In this document: in pieces, positions 37,027 through 45,972 of the stretch | Position numbering within the stretch: position 1 is the first letter of the stretch | How the letters are laid out: every line of letters begins with the position of its first letter | Source of the DNA: an uncultured Acidobacteriota bacterium | GTDB lineage: Bacteria; Acidobacteriota; Terriglobia; Bryobacterales; Bryobacteraceae | DNA length: 64,000 nucleotides | Reading direction: 5' to 3' | Assembly (NCBI GenBank): GCA_902826605.1 | Contig: CADEFM010000002.1 | Coordinates: 248,001 to 312,000 of the forward strand | Made by a program: the position numbers and the translations under genes | The notes under the pieces: generated by a model | The model's database searches: none | What the model was told of the DNA's origin: nothing | What the model saw: the letters and a program-made list of their open reading frames with translations, nothing else

Positions 37027-37485
37027 TATCGTGAACCCATGAAACTATCGGGCAGCACATATTCCAAATATACGGGCAGACACACTTCCGGTAATGCTTT
37101 AAGGGATCCCCGAGCCGGTTGATGACTCTCACGGCGGAGAGGCTGTCGTTTGACTCGAACAGCGCGAGGCCATTTTTAACCCGCTTGGCGGCGAGACCGT
37201 TTTTTGCGGCGAACGGCGCGCTGCCATTTATTAACCCGCAATGGCGTGGGGCCGGTTGAGTACCGGCGGACTCTCATCGCGCGCAGACCCGCAACAGCTT
37301 ACCTAGGACGCTGGTCTTGGTCGGTTCGGCCCTCCGATGAGAGAGCGCTCGAACTCCTTCCTCGGTTACAGGGTAGGGCGGAGGGGGAGCCGTGGGGGCG
37401 GGGCGGGAGGGGAAGTGGTTGAGGATGGGGGAGATGGGGTTATTTGAGATTGTTGAATGCGGGACGAGGGTGGCTCTACCGCGAG
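37027..37485. other. Gene-poor spacer at the left end of the low-G+C island
   Basis: No convincing gene is seen in these 459 bases; the frames present lack family features and have no ribosome sites. It holds two near-identical 16-17 base elements (gccattt-taacccgc) at 37169-37184 and 37223-37239, and a G-rich tract at 37371-37439. The sequence may be a degraded remnant of earlier insertions or the terminator region of the long gene to the right, which ends at 37486. Confidence 0.5.
37371..37439 (+). other. G-rich tract with G-quadruplex potential
   Basis: Nearly pure purine on the plus strand with more than six runs of three or more G (for example gggg-cg-ggagg and tggggga). It begins 47 bases beyond the 3' end of the phosphoesterase-STAND gene, which is transcribed the other way, so on that gene's RNA it would be C-rich. 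Could fold as a DNA quadruplex; no function can be assigned. Confidence 0.5.
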
Positions 37486-40400
37486 TTAGGTCTTCCGCAA
37501 ACCGCTTCCGAGCAATAACGTCTGCCGCGTACCAATCTCAAAGCGATCGCAGTATTTTTGCCGGACCGCTGACGTCGACCGAAAGATGTAGAAGTAATGC
37601 GCTATCATATGCCGCAAAACGCAGTACCCCAATAGATTCCTATGCACCCGCCGCTCTAGGACGTCTACTTGATTTTCAGGGAACGATCCATAGTGGTCCA
37701 ATTTAATCGCGAGATCCACCAACTGAACCGAAAGCAATTTACCGTGAGCATCCACTACCTCACGGTAGGTCTCGGCGAGATCTTCAGTGCCGAGCGCCTG
37801 CGAGATTGTCTTTAGCAGGCCAAAGGTCCATAGCTCGGCCAATGAAATTACTGCCTCCTCCGCACTCTGTGCACGTTCCATCGGCGTCAACGCAGGACGA
37901 GTGGCGCGTATCATCTCGGTAAAATATATCGTGAATTGTTCGACGTTATCTGCTATCGAAGCTAGAACGACTGACAAGACGCGGAGTCCTAGCAGATAGC
38001 ACTGTTCCGCGATGCGAAATTTTATGTCCCGCTTTAGTGAGCCAGGAAAATTTCGCAACACTTGCCCGAGTATGAACAGCGTCTTCAGTGCAAAGTTTAT
38101 CTTGATGAAGTTGTCGAGTTCGTCGTGATAGCAAACTTTTTCGCCGTCCCGCGCCACACGGACCGCGTCTGCTTCGTCCAACTGCTTACGTAAGGCATCA
38201 CGGTTTTCTTGAACATCGGCACTCGGCAGCTCGATTGGCTTCGGAGAGGAGGTGTATAGCGCGTTGATAATGTTGACATCGTTTTCCAAGTCCGCGACGG
38301 TTACCCCGCCGTAAATTCGTTCCGCGTTGTGCACGATCTGGCGGATGACGCCAACGTCTTTTGTCAAATATAAATAGAAAACTAGAATTTGAGAATAATC
38401 TTCAAAGTACACACGATCTGCCATGTGTGTTAGCAATTCGTTCACTTTGGGGCCTGCAGCCGCGTCGCTCGAATTATCTCTCAGATAACGAGCAACAAAG
38501 AAATGGTAGTAGTATCGATATTTGAAATGGAGGTTGCTGTCGGCATCATGAAGGATCTGCGCAAATAGAAGGTTTTCGACAAGTGTTGCAGAATCCACGT
38601 GCATCCGATACTCCTTAAAATAGTCCTCGCAAACGGCCCTCATGTCATCGCGAGTTAGACTATCTACTTCACGCTCGTACATCCAATAGGCGACCCGAGA
38701 TAGCAGTGTGTACTTCGTTCCAAGGTCCGCAGCCTTTTGGCTAACTGTTGCGAGCCGATCAGTAATGAACGCTTCATATAGCTCTCCATAGGACCCGCTC
38801 GAGCTGTTGAGATTTCTGGTTGCTTCCAACGTTTGCAGAATGCCGAGCACTATAATGGGGAATGCGGGGAGCAGTTGCCTGCCGAGAAGTGTGTCTATGG
38901 TCTTTTCTCGAACCGCAATCTCGCGGTACAGGTCTTCCCCTTCGAGATCCACTCGACCAAGCGTTAACCAGTTTTCAATAAGACGTGCTCGTGCCGGTCT
39001 TCCGAACTCCTGAATATGCAACTGCCGGTATTTAATAAAGACGCGCTGGCCGCCTTTCGTGACAATGGCATCGATCTCGAATCGGTCGTCCGCCAGTACG
39101 ATGATGTTTCCGAAAATGCGATCCGCATCCTCGAGAACATGCGCGGCACGACTCATGGTGGCCCGATGACAGTCGTCAATAATCACGACCTTCTGTGCGG
39201 GCTCTAGTTGCCGATATCGCTCAAGGGAGGATGCGGAATACTGTCGCTCAAATGCGCGAGCAATAATTGTAGGAAAGTCGGCCCCGGACTTAAGATCCGT
39301 GCCATTTATAAGTATCGGGATCTTGCCGGACTGCTGAAGATCCGTGTAAAGGGTTTTCGCCAGCGCAGTCTTTCCAGATAAGTCGGACCCAAGGATTACG
39401 ATTTTCTTTTCCAATAGTACGTACTGAATCAAATCACGGCCCTCGACCCTCGTCGCTAGCGCCTTCTTGCCCTCTACTTTCCGTTGCAGTTCACGCTGAA
39501 CGAGGGTCGGGTACACAAAAAGATCTCGCAAATGCAGCTCCACTTTTTTAGGGTGCGTGAAGCCGGTGCCGACGTCTCTGAGGTCGTTAGCGAACTTGGG
39601 GGAGTTTTCAAAGCCTTGATCAGCTAGCTGTTTGTTCCTTAAGAACGGAGTCCAATGTGCCTCGGAACGAGGATTGAAATAGTCCTTGGTCAGAATGAAC
39701 TCGGATAGCTGCCATCTTCTCGCGTCCATATCGATTAGGATGACGTTGAAGCCATTTTCTGGTTCCCTAGGATCGTACATGGCCTGTCCCTCGACGAAGG
39801 TTACCGCGCCATTTTCATTGCTGAGCTTCGTGTACGCATCGGCTTTATGTTCATGCCCTGTCAGGACTAGATCTGAACGAGATTCTATGAGTTCCTTGAA
39901 AGCGCGAGCGTTAGTTGGTTCGAGCCAGTTGTAAGGATGATGAAAGACAGATACCTCAATATCTGCTGGTACATCGATAGAATTCTCGAACCAGTTAATT
40001 GGCATGTGTAGTTCCCCCGGGGTCTCTGGGTTTTGCGAAAGCCATGCCGTGTTGTAAGTCGTAAATGCAACGCGCTGAGATTTTGCTATGACAAATTCCC
40101 TTCGAAGTGACATCTTCTGCCCGTTACCATCAGACACGTGACCTAAGCGTTCGGTGAAGGCAAAGTAAGGCTCTTGAACTGTTAACCACTGGGTAGCCAT
40201 TGCCCCGGTCACTTCTAGGGTGTGTAGAAGTGATCCAAGTAGACTGCGTTGACGAATATCAGTAGCCAACTGCAGATTGCAGTCGTGATTACCTGGCGAG
40301 AGAACTATTTGTGGAACTATCCCTGGGAACTCTTGCTGAATTCGTGCCAATAGTTCGCGAAAAAAGCCTTCTGCGAGCCGATACTCATCCGAACTCCCGG

Positions 40401-40554
40401 AGTAAGCGATGTCTCCCGGCACCACTACGATACATCCAGCTAGCTCCGGATACAAACCGCGCATTGCCGAGACAATCTTATCAACTAGGGAAATCGCGGG
40501 ATTATCTCCGTTGCGAATGTGGATGTCGTTGATTTGAAGAAGCGCAAGTAACAA
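37486..40554 (-). CDS. Calcineurin-like phosphoesterase fused to STAND-type NTPase (candidate defence protein)
   Basis: A 1022-residue two-part protein. Residues 1-290 are a complete metallophosphoesterase: D10-x-H12, G47-D48, G88-N-H-D91, H205/H206 and G233-H-E-H236 are all present. Residues 335-560 form a P-loop NTPase with Walker A 'GSDLSGKT' (389-396), Walker B 'VVIIDD' (456-461) and a 'LHIQEFGRPARARLIENWL' helix typical of STAND proteins. The remaining 450 residues are helical, resembling a sensor region. TTG start at 40554 after AAGGAAGG. Composition is lower in G+C (48% in a counted line versus 63% in iscU). Such effector-STAND layouts recur in anti-phage systems; this assignment is inference. 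Confidence 0.8.
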   Translation of the reverse strand: MLLALLQINDIHIRNGDNPAISLVDKIVSAMRGLYPELAGCIVVVPGDIAYSGSSDEYRLAEGFFRELLARIQQEFPGIVPQIVLSPGNHDCNLQLATDIRQRSLLGSLLHTLEVTGAMATQWLTVQEPYFAFTERLGHVSDGNGQKMSLRREFVIAKSQRVAFTTYNTAWLSQNPETPGELHMPINWFENSIDVPADIEVSVFHHPYNWLEPTNARAFKELIESRSDLVLTGHEHKADAYTKLSNENGAVTFVEGQAMYDPREPENGFNVILIDMDARRWQLSEFILTKDYFNPRSEAHWTPFLRNKQLADQGFENSPKFANDLRDVGTGFTHPKKVELHLRDLFVYPTLVQRELQRKVEGKKALATRVEGRDLIQYVLLEKKIVILGSDLSGKTALAKTLYTDLQQSGKIPILINGTDLKSGADFPTIIARAFERQYSASSLERYRQLEPAQKVVIIDDCHRATMSRAAHVLEDADRIFGNIIVLADDRFEIDAIVTKGGQRVFIKYRQLHIQEFGRPARARLIENWLTLGRVDLEGEDLYREIAVREKTIDTLLGRQLLPAFPIIVLGILQTLEATRNLNSSSGSYGELYEAFITDRLATVSQKAADLGTKYTLLSRVAYWMYEREVDSLTRDDMRAVCEDYFKEYRMHVDSATLVENLLFAQILHDADSNLHFKYRYYYHFFVARYLRDNSSDAAAGPKVNELLTHMADRVYFEDYSQILVFYLYLTKDVGVIRQIVHNAERIYGGVTVADLENDVNIINALYTSSPKPIELPSADVQENRDALRKQLDEADAVRVARDGEKVCYHDELDNFIKINFALKTLFILGQVLRNFPGSLKRDIKFRIAEQCYLLGLRVLSVVLASIADNVEQFTIYFTEMIRATRPALTPMERAQSAEEAVISLAELWTFGLLKTISQALGTEDLAETYREVVDAHGKLLSVQLVDLAIKLDHYGSFPENQVDVLERRVHRNLLGYCVLRHMIAHYFYIFRSTSAVRQKYCDRFEIGTRQTLLLGSGLRKT

Positions 40555-40655
40555 GGTGCCTTCCTTAGATAAACTTTTGTTGTTTCAGTCTACACCACGA
40601 AATTCGACACAGATACTTTTGAGAATCGGGAATTGGAAGAGTTCGACAAATGCTA

Positions 40656-41918
40656 CTAGTTTAGCCAACCAGCCAGATCCACCACGGGCCTACCGCTTGC
40701 GGCTAATTCTCCCTGAAGCTGTTCGGATGGTTTTTGCGTCAGCACCAGATGTTCCGCGCCCCAGGAGACTAGTTCCGAGAGATTCGCGGCCAACAGCTTG
40801 CCGATATGCGGGATGCTGTTCAGAATGTAATCGCGATTTGCGCCGTAGATGGATTCCAGGCGGATGTGCGGGTCCCACACTCGCAGCTCGCGGCCTTTGC
40901 CTAGCAAGTGTTCCAATAACGCCACCACGGGGCTTTCGCGGAGGTCGTCGGTGTTTTCCTTGAACGCCAGCCCTACGATGCCGATGCGGCCTTGCAGTTG
41001 GTCGACGCGGCGCATGGCTCGGGCCAGGTGTTCGTGATTGCTCTGCATGACGGATTCGAGCATCGGCACTTTCAGGTCCAGCCGGGAAGCCCGGTAGTTC
41101 ACGGCTCGCAAGTCCTTGGGCAGGCATGAGCCGCCGAACGCGAATCCTGGGCGCAGATAGGCCGGTGAGATATTGAGCTTGGTGTCGCGGCAGAGCGTCG
41201 CCATCACTTCCTGCCCAGGGACCTCTAACCGGTCGCACAGCGCGCCGATTTCATTGGCGAAAGATATCTTGACGGCGTGAAACGCGTTGCACGCATACTT
41301 GATCATTTCCGCGGTTCGCAGGGCTACCAGGCATGGGGCGGAGCCCAGGCCTTCATAGATTCCGGCTACGGTTTGCACGGCGGCCGGGTCATCGCCGCCG
41401 ACGACGGTCAAAGGGGGCTCGCGGAAGTCGCGCACGGCGGAGCCTTCGCGCAGGAATTCTGGATTCGAAACGACGCGCACTTCGGGCAGATGACGGAATG
41501 CGGGCAGAACCACTTCTTCACATGTGCCCGGGAAAACGGTGCTGCGGATCGCGACGATGAGGGGCCGGGGGCGTTTGTCCAGTTCGGCTGCGATCTCCTG
41601 GGTGACTCGCCGGAGCTGATCGAGGCTCATGTTGCCGTTCGGTTCCGAAGGCGTGCCCACGCAGATCAAGGCGATGCTCGCGTGTTCCAGGCCTTCGGCG
41701 GCGGTCTGGCAAGCGCGCAAGCGCCCGGAAGCGGCGTTGCTTTTTACGATTTCTTCGAGGCCGGGTTCATAGAAAGGTGCGCGGCCTTCGCGGACGTTTT
41801 GAACCTTGTGTGCATCCCGGTCGACGCCGGTGACCTGGTGACCGGTTTCGGCCAGGCACGCCGCCGTCACGCAGCCGACGTAGCCGAGTCCGAAAACCGC
41901 AATCGAGGAAGAGGGCAT
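40656..41918 (-). CDS. UDP-glucose/GDP-mannose dehydrogenase family enzyme
   Basis: A 420-residue NAD-dependent nucleotide-sugar 6-dehydrogenase, oxidising twice to the uronic acid for exopolysaccharide. It has the N-terminal Rossmann 'VFGLGYVGCVTAACLAE', 'STVFPGTCE', 'SNPEFLREGSAVRDF' and the catalytic Cys C265 in 'GFAFGGSCLPKDLRA'. The last motif and 'KENTDDLRESP' resemble GDP-mannose dehydrogenase (AlgD) as much as UDP-glucose dehydrogenase, so the substrate is left open. It stands right of the low-G+C island with no other polysaccharide genes nearby. Confidence 0.9.
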   Translation of the reverse strand: MPSSSIAVFGLGYVGCVTAACLAETGHQVTGVDRDAHKVQNVREGRAPFYEPGLEEIVKSNAASGRLRACQTAAEGLEHASIALICVGTPSEPNGNMSLDQLRRVTQEIAAELDKRPRPLIVAIRSTVFPGTCEEVVLPAFRHLPEVRVVSNPEFLREGSAVRDFREPPLTVVGGDDPAAVQTVAGIYEGLGSAPCLVALRTAEMIKYACNAFHAVKISFANEIGALCDRLEVPGQEVMATLCRDTKLNISPAYLRPGFAFGGSCLPKDLRAVNYRASRLDLKVPMLESVMQSNHEHLARAMRRVDQLQGRIGIVGLAFKENTDDLRESPVVALLEHLLGKGRELRVWDPHIRLESIYGANRDYILNSIPHIGKLLAANLSELVSWGAEHLVLTQKPSEQLQGELAASGRPVVDLAGWLN

Positions 41919-41972
41919 AGATAGAGACGGAACGCAAAGACTGAGTATTGCATGACGCCGCAGAGGACGACG

Positions 41973-42722
41973 CTAGCGGCGCAAGGCTTTGATGGTGAAG
42001 CTTATTGTTTCGAGCAACGATTCCCTGGGCACGCTCGACAGCATGGGCTTGATGGCCCAGCCGAGGCCCGGGGGCACGTCGCGCGACATGGAAATGGAGC
42101 GGCACTCCATGTAAACGCCCTCGCGGCGCTGCTCCAAGAGCCAGTAAGCATTCAGACGCCACAGAAAACCATGTCCGGTTCCTTGCGGAAGCTCGCGGCC
42201 ATCGTCCAACTCGGCGACTTTCGTGGAATGCGAAATCATGGTCCAGCGGTTTTCGTCCAGGGATTTGTAGCGAATCTCGTATTCGGTGTTGAGAACCGCG
42301 GTCAGAAATTGCTTCTTGTACAAGCGCAGGAATACGTTCCAGGTGTCGCCGTTCCGCGAAAGCACACGCGAATCAACGATGTTAGGCGCGTAGTTCGTCT
42401 TGTACGAGGGATAATCGCGCAGCACCGCCAGCAGGCGTTCCATGCGGACGCCCGGGGCGATGGCGGCGGCCATCCAGTCATGAATCAAGCCGTCCGTCAC
42501 ATCCACGGGTGACGTGCCGTTTCCGGGCGCGAAGGCCACGGCGCCATCGGACGAGGGCTGCATGTGGGCGCGCCACTCCATCTTGCGTTCTTCACCCGTA
42601 GTGTAGTTATCGAACGCCGCATTCGTCTCGGGAGAGAGACGGGTCATCAACTGTGCGATGGCGCGGCGGGGGAAGAGAAGTGAGATGCCCAGCCCGGTAA
42701 AGATGGCTTGACGCCGATTCAC
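41973..42722 (-). CDS. Exported protein with possible Tat signal, START-like
   Basis: A 249-residue protein opening with 'MNRRQAIFTGLGISLLFP', which has the twin-Arg and hydrophobic features of a Tat or Sec signal. The body has alternating strands and helices with 'NTYEIRYKSLDEN'-like, 'MECRSISMSRDVP' and 'LLETISFTIKALRR', similar to the closing helix of SRPBCC/START folds. It may bind a lipid in the periplasm. The function is unknown, and it lies between the sugar dehydrogenase and the HD-GYP gene on the same strand. Confidence 0.6.
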   Translation of the reverse strand: MNRRQAIFTGLGISLLFPRRAIAQLMTRLSPETNAAFDNYTTGEERKMEWRAHMQPSSDGAVAFAPGNGTSPVDVTDGLIHDWMAAAIAPGVRMERLLAVLRDYPSYKTNYAPNIVDSRVLSRNGDTWNVFLRLYKKQFLTAVLNTEYEIRYKSLDENRWTMISHSTKVAELDDGRELPQGTGHGFLWRLNAYWLLEQRREGVYMECRSISMSRDVPPGLGWAIKPMLSSVPRESLLETISFTIKALRR

Positions 42723-42742
42723 TAACCCTATTGTAACGCGGG

Positions 42743-43900
42743 CTACCGAATCAGCTCCAACCGCAGCGCATCGAGCGATTGACGCGTTCCCGTGGCAGAG
42801 GGAGACTCCGCGGCCACTTCGGGCAGACCTTTGCGAGTCAGATCCGCAAAGAGGGCGACCAACTCAGGATCGCGCCAGCCCCGCTGGGTTTCGTCAAGCA
42901 GCACCTGCACGGCGTGCTCAGGCGTGTATGCCGGTTTATAAGGGCGCGCGGTGGTCAGCGCGTCATAGATATCGGCGACCTGCAGAATGCGGGCCAACAA
43001 TGGGATTTCATTCTCACGCAAACCATCGGGATATCCAGATCCGTTCCATCGTTCATGATGACTGCGAATGATGGGCAGCACCGGCGCGAGGGTTTTCATG
43101 CGGCAGCAGATTTCTTCACCCCGCGTGGTGTGTATACGCATGGTTTCCCACTCGGCTTCGGTCAAGCGGCCGCGTTTGAAGAGGATGGCGTCGGGAATTC
43201 CGACTTTGCCGATGTCGTGCAGAAATCCGCCGCGATAGAGCGCGAGTTGATCCCGCCGCGATAGCCCCAGGGCCTTCCCCAGCATGACGCCGTACACCGC
43301 CAGGCGCTCGCAATGTTTGCCTGTGTGCGGGTCGCGCTGTTCCACGGATTGAGCCAGCGCGAAAAGAATAGACTCGGCTTCGTCCAGCGAATCGGTAAGC
43401 GCCTTGTTGTGCAGCAGGCCGCGAACGCGGGTACGGACCAGCGTCGGCTGGAGCGGCTTCACCAAGAACTCGTCCGCGCCGGAATCGAATATGGCAATCT
43501 CAATTTCCGAACCTTGCAGGCTAGTCACGATCAGGACAGGGGTCAGCTGCGTCTTCCGGTTTTTTTTCAGCATCCGGCAGAAGTCGGGGCCGTTCATTTC
43601 CTGCATCAGGAAGTCGGCGATCACCAGATCGATCTTATGTTTCTCCAGGATTTCAAATGCATCGGAGGGACGCGTGGCCTCGACAATTTGGTATGAATTC
43701 AGCGGCAGCATCGCTTTCAATCGCTGCCGGTTGGATTCCACGTGGTCCACGATCAGAATGGTGGGAGTTTCGGCAAAACGCTCATCATTCGTCTTGAATT
43801 TGGCTTCGAGACTGGTTTCGGGAGCGGTATCGAGCACTAGCGGAAGTTGCTGGGCCTGCGCCCCAGCGAAACCGATCGCGGTCTGCTTCGACACACTCAT
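42743..43900 (-). CDS. Response regulator with HD-GYP phosphodiesterase domain
   Basis: A 385-residue two-domain protein. Residues 46-160 are a receiver domain with phosphoacceptor D96 ('DLVIADFLM') and the conserved Lys of 'FLVKPL'. Residues 180-355 hold the HD-GYP domain: 'HTGKHCERL', 'HDIGKVGIP' (H228-D229) and 'HHERWNGSGYPDGL' with the GYP at 289-291. It should hydrolyse c-di-GMP, controlling motility/biofilm. No partner kinase lies directly beside it; the small kinase at 45973 is on the other strand. Confidence 0.93.
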   Translation of the reverse strand: MSVSKQTAIGFAGAQAQQLPLVLDTAPETSLEAKFKTNDERFAETPTILIVDHVESNRQRLKAMLPLNSYQIVEATRPSDAFEILEKHKIDLVIADFLMQEMNGPDFCRMLKKNRKTQLTPVLIVTSLQGSEIEIAIFDSGADEFLVKPLQPTLVRTRVRGLLHNKALTDSLDEAESILFALAQSVEQRDPHTGKHCERLAVYGVMLGKALGLSRRDQLALYRGGFLHDIGKVGIPDAILFKRGRLTEAEWETMRIHTTRGEEICCRMKTLAPVLPIIRSHHERWNGSGYPDGLRENEIPLLARILQVADIYDALTTARPYKPAYTPEHAVQVLLDETQRGWRDPELVALFADLTRKGLPEVAAESPSATGTRQSLDALRLELIR

Positions 43901-44028
43901 GATTGTTCGTGCTCCACAACGGAAGCTGAGTGTCTATCGGTAAGACCTTAGGTAAGGATTAGGGTGTTTGTCGAAGCGCTTCTAGTCGTTGGAGATAAGG
44001 GGACGCCGTACCAGGTAAATGCGGGGGG

Positions 44029-44481
44029 CTACTTTCCCGTGAACCGGACCTCGAATCGCCCTTCGGTTACCTTAACGGGAGATTCGCTGCCGACGTCTTT
44101 GCCGTCGAACTCGAATCGGCCTGACGCGGACGACGCGGACAGCGCGTCGATCGTCAGCGAGCCAGACACGGGCGAGATGATGCGTCTGCCAACCTTGAGC
44201 ACGACGATTACGTCGATGAGACCTCCGTCCGCATCGAGTTTGATTTCGAACTTCCCAGCCTTGGCCTTTGGCACCTGGATTTGAACCTGATTGCTCAAGT
44301 TCGACAGCGCCAGTTTGCCTTTGTCATCCAAGGCTGCAATGCTGACGACCGCTGAGAATGGCGCGCCGCCCACCTTGGCTGTGACCGTGCCGGCATTGAG
44401 GCCCTGAGCCTGGCTGGCGATGGCCACTGCGAGGTGGAGCGCCACAATCAAAAGGGTTCGAGGTAGTGTGCGAATTCTCAT
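44029..44481 (-). CDS. Small secreted protein of unknown function
   Basis: A 150-residue protein from the ATG at 44481 (a longer reading from 44541 lacks a signal sequence). The signal peptide ends near 'IASQAQ'. The mature part is beta-rich and valine/serine-heavy ('GGAPFSAVVSIAALDDKG', 'VQIQVPKAKAGKFEIKLDADGG'). It may be a small beta-sandwich. No family is recognised, and it is divergent from aroA. Confidence 0.55.
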   Translation of the reverse strand: MRIRTLPRTLLIVALHLAVAIASQAQGLNAGTVTAKVGGAPFSAVVSIAALDDKGKLALSNLSNQVQIQVPKAKAGKFEIKLDADGGLIDVIVVLKVGRRIISPVSGSLTIDALSASSASGRFEFDGKDVGSESPVKVTEGRFEVRFTGK

Positions 44482-44664
44482 AGGTTGACCAAACAGCTCT
44501 TTTGTCACGATTCGAGACAGACGCGCTGCGGGAAGGATCATTAGGCCTCGATCTTACATTAGGCTTACCTCCGGCGCAAACGGGGGATTGCGCGGCGTTC
44601 TGGGCGCTATTACCGAGACGGTGAACATCGGTCCTCATATCAAACCCGTTAAACTGAATGATTC

Positions 44665-45954
44665 ATGAACATCACGGTCTCACCTGCCACCGCGGTCAAA
44701 GGAAGCATTTCGTTGCCGGGGGACAAATCCATATCCCATCGCTACGGCATGCTGGGGGCAATCGCGGAAGGCATAACCACCATTCACAACTATTCCACCG
44801 GCGCGGACTGCCAATCGACCTTGGCCTGCATGCAAGCCCTGGGTGCGAAGATCGAACGCCAGGATGGGAAAGTTATCATTCACGGCGGGGCGCTGCGCGA
44901 GCCGGGGGAAATGCTGGATGCAGGCAATTCCGGCTCAACTATCCGCATGTTGTCGGGCATTTTGGCAGCGCAGGCATTCACCAGCCGCATAGGCGGAGAC
45001 GAATCATTGTCGCGACGCCCTATGGGCCGTGTGATGAAGCCGCTCGCACTGATGGGCGCTGCGATTGAAGGCTGCGGCGGCAGCGATCCACAGGGCGCAC
45101 AGTTTCCCCCGCTGACGATTCATGGACGTCCGCTGAAGGGCATCGACTACACGCTGCCGGTGGCCAGCGCCCAAGTCAAGAGCTGCGTGCTGTTCGCGGG
45201 TTTGTTCGCCAAGGGCGAGACCGTCGTCCGCGAGCCTGTGCGGACGCGGGATCACACGGAAATCGCGCTCAAGGAATTTGGCGCGGATATTGAAGTACTG
45301 GGGAATGTCATACGCCTGGCCGAAGGCGCCAAACTCAGGGGACGGGAATTAGTGGTGCCGGGGGATTTATCATCGGCGACATTCTTCCTGGTAGCCGCGC
45401 TGCTGATGCCGGACGCCGACCTTGTGATCGAGCGCGTGGGGATGAATCCTACACGCTCGGCGCTGCTGGACTTTCTGGTTGGCATTGGAGCGGATATTCA
45501 AATTCTGGGAGTGCAGCAGACGGGCGGGGAACTGATCGGGAGCCTGCGGGTGCGGGCTTCCAAGATAAAAGGAGGCGCGATGGAGGGCGCAATGACGGCC
45601 GCTCTCATCGACGAAATCCCCGGGCTGGCAGTGCTGGGTGCAGCGAGTGAACAAGGACTTACCGTCAGGGATGCGGGCGAGCTGCGCGTGAAGGAGACCG
45701 ACCGGATCGCTACCATCGAGACCAACATGAAACGCATGGGCGTGACGATCCAGACCTCGGCGGACGGGTTCTTTATCCCAGGCCGCCAGAAATTCCACGC
45801 GGCCGAGTGCGATTCAGCGGGCGATCATCGCATTGCGATGGCGTTTGCCGTGGCCGCGCTGGCCGCCGATGGCCCCAGCACTATTACCAACGCTGGCGCC
45901 GCAGGTGTTTCTTTCCCGGAGTTTTTTAGTACACTTCAGGAAATTGCTCACTGA
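44665..45954 (+). CDS. aroA: 3-phosphoshikimate 1-carboxyvinyltransferase (EPSP synthase)
   Basis: A 429-residue EPSP synthase joining shikimate 3-phosphate and PEP in the shikimate pathway. 'LPGDKSISHRYGML' (residues 17-30), 'DAGNSGSTIRMLSGIL' (about 92-107), 'GDESLSRRPMGRV', 'KVKETDRI' and 'DHRIAMAF' near the C-terminus form the active site. The '-GNSGST' loop has a Ser where glyphosate-sensitive enzymes have 'GNAGTA', so it is likely a class II or related form. The ATG at 44665 lacks a strong Shine-Dalgarno sequence. Confidence 0.96.
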   Translation: MNITVSPATAVKGSISLPGDKSISHRYGMLGAIAEGITTIHNYSTGADCQSTLACMQALGAKIERQDGKVIIHGGALREPGEMLDAGNSGSTIRMLSGILAAQAFTSRIGGDESLSRRPMGRVMKPLALMGAAIEGCGGSDPQGAQFPPLTIHGRPLKGIDYTLPVASAQVKSCVLFAGLFAKGETVVREPVRTRDHTEIALKEFGADIEVLGNVIRLAEGAKLRGRELVVPGDLSSATFFLVAALLMPDADLVIERVGMNPTRSALLDFLVGIGADIQILGVQQTGGELIGSLRVRASKIKGGAMEGAMTAALIDEIPGLAVLGAASEQGLTVRDAGELRVKETDRIATIETNMKRMGVTIQTSADGFFIPGRQKFHAAECDSAGDHRIAMAFAVAALAADGPSTITNAGAAGVSFPEFFSTLQEIAH

Positions 45955-45972
45955 GGATCGATTAAAGGGAGA

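Noticed and set aside
37204..37706. Two frames in and beside the G-rich spacer
   Set aside because: Composition is driven by the G-rich tract, and the second overlaps the strongly supported STAND gene on the other strand.
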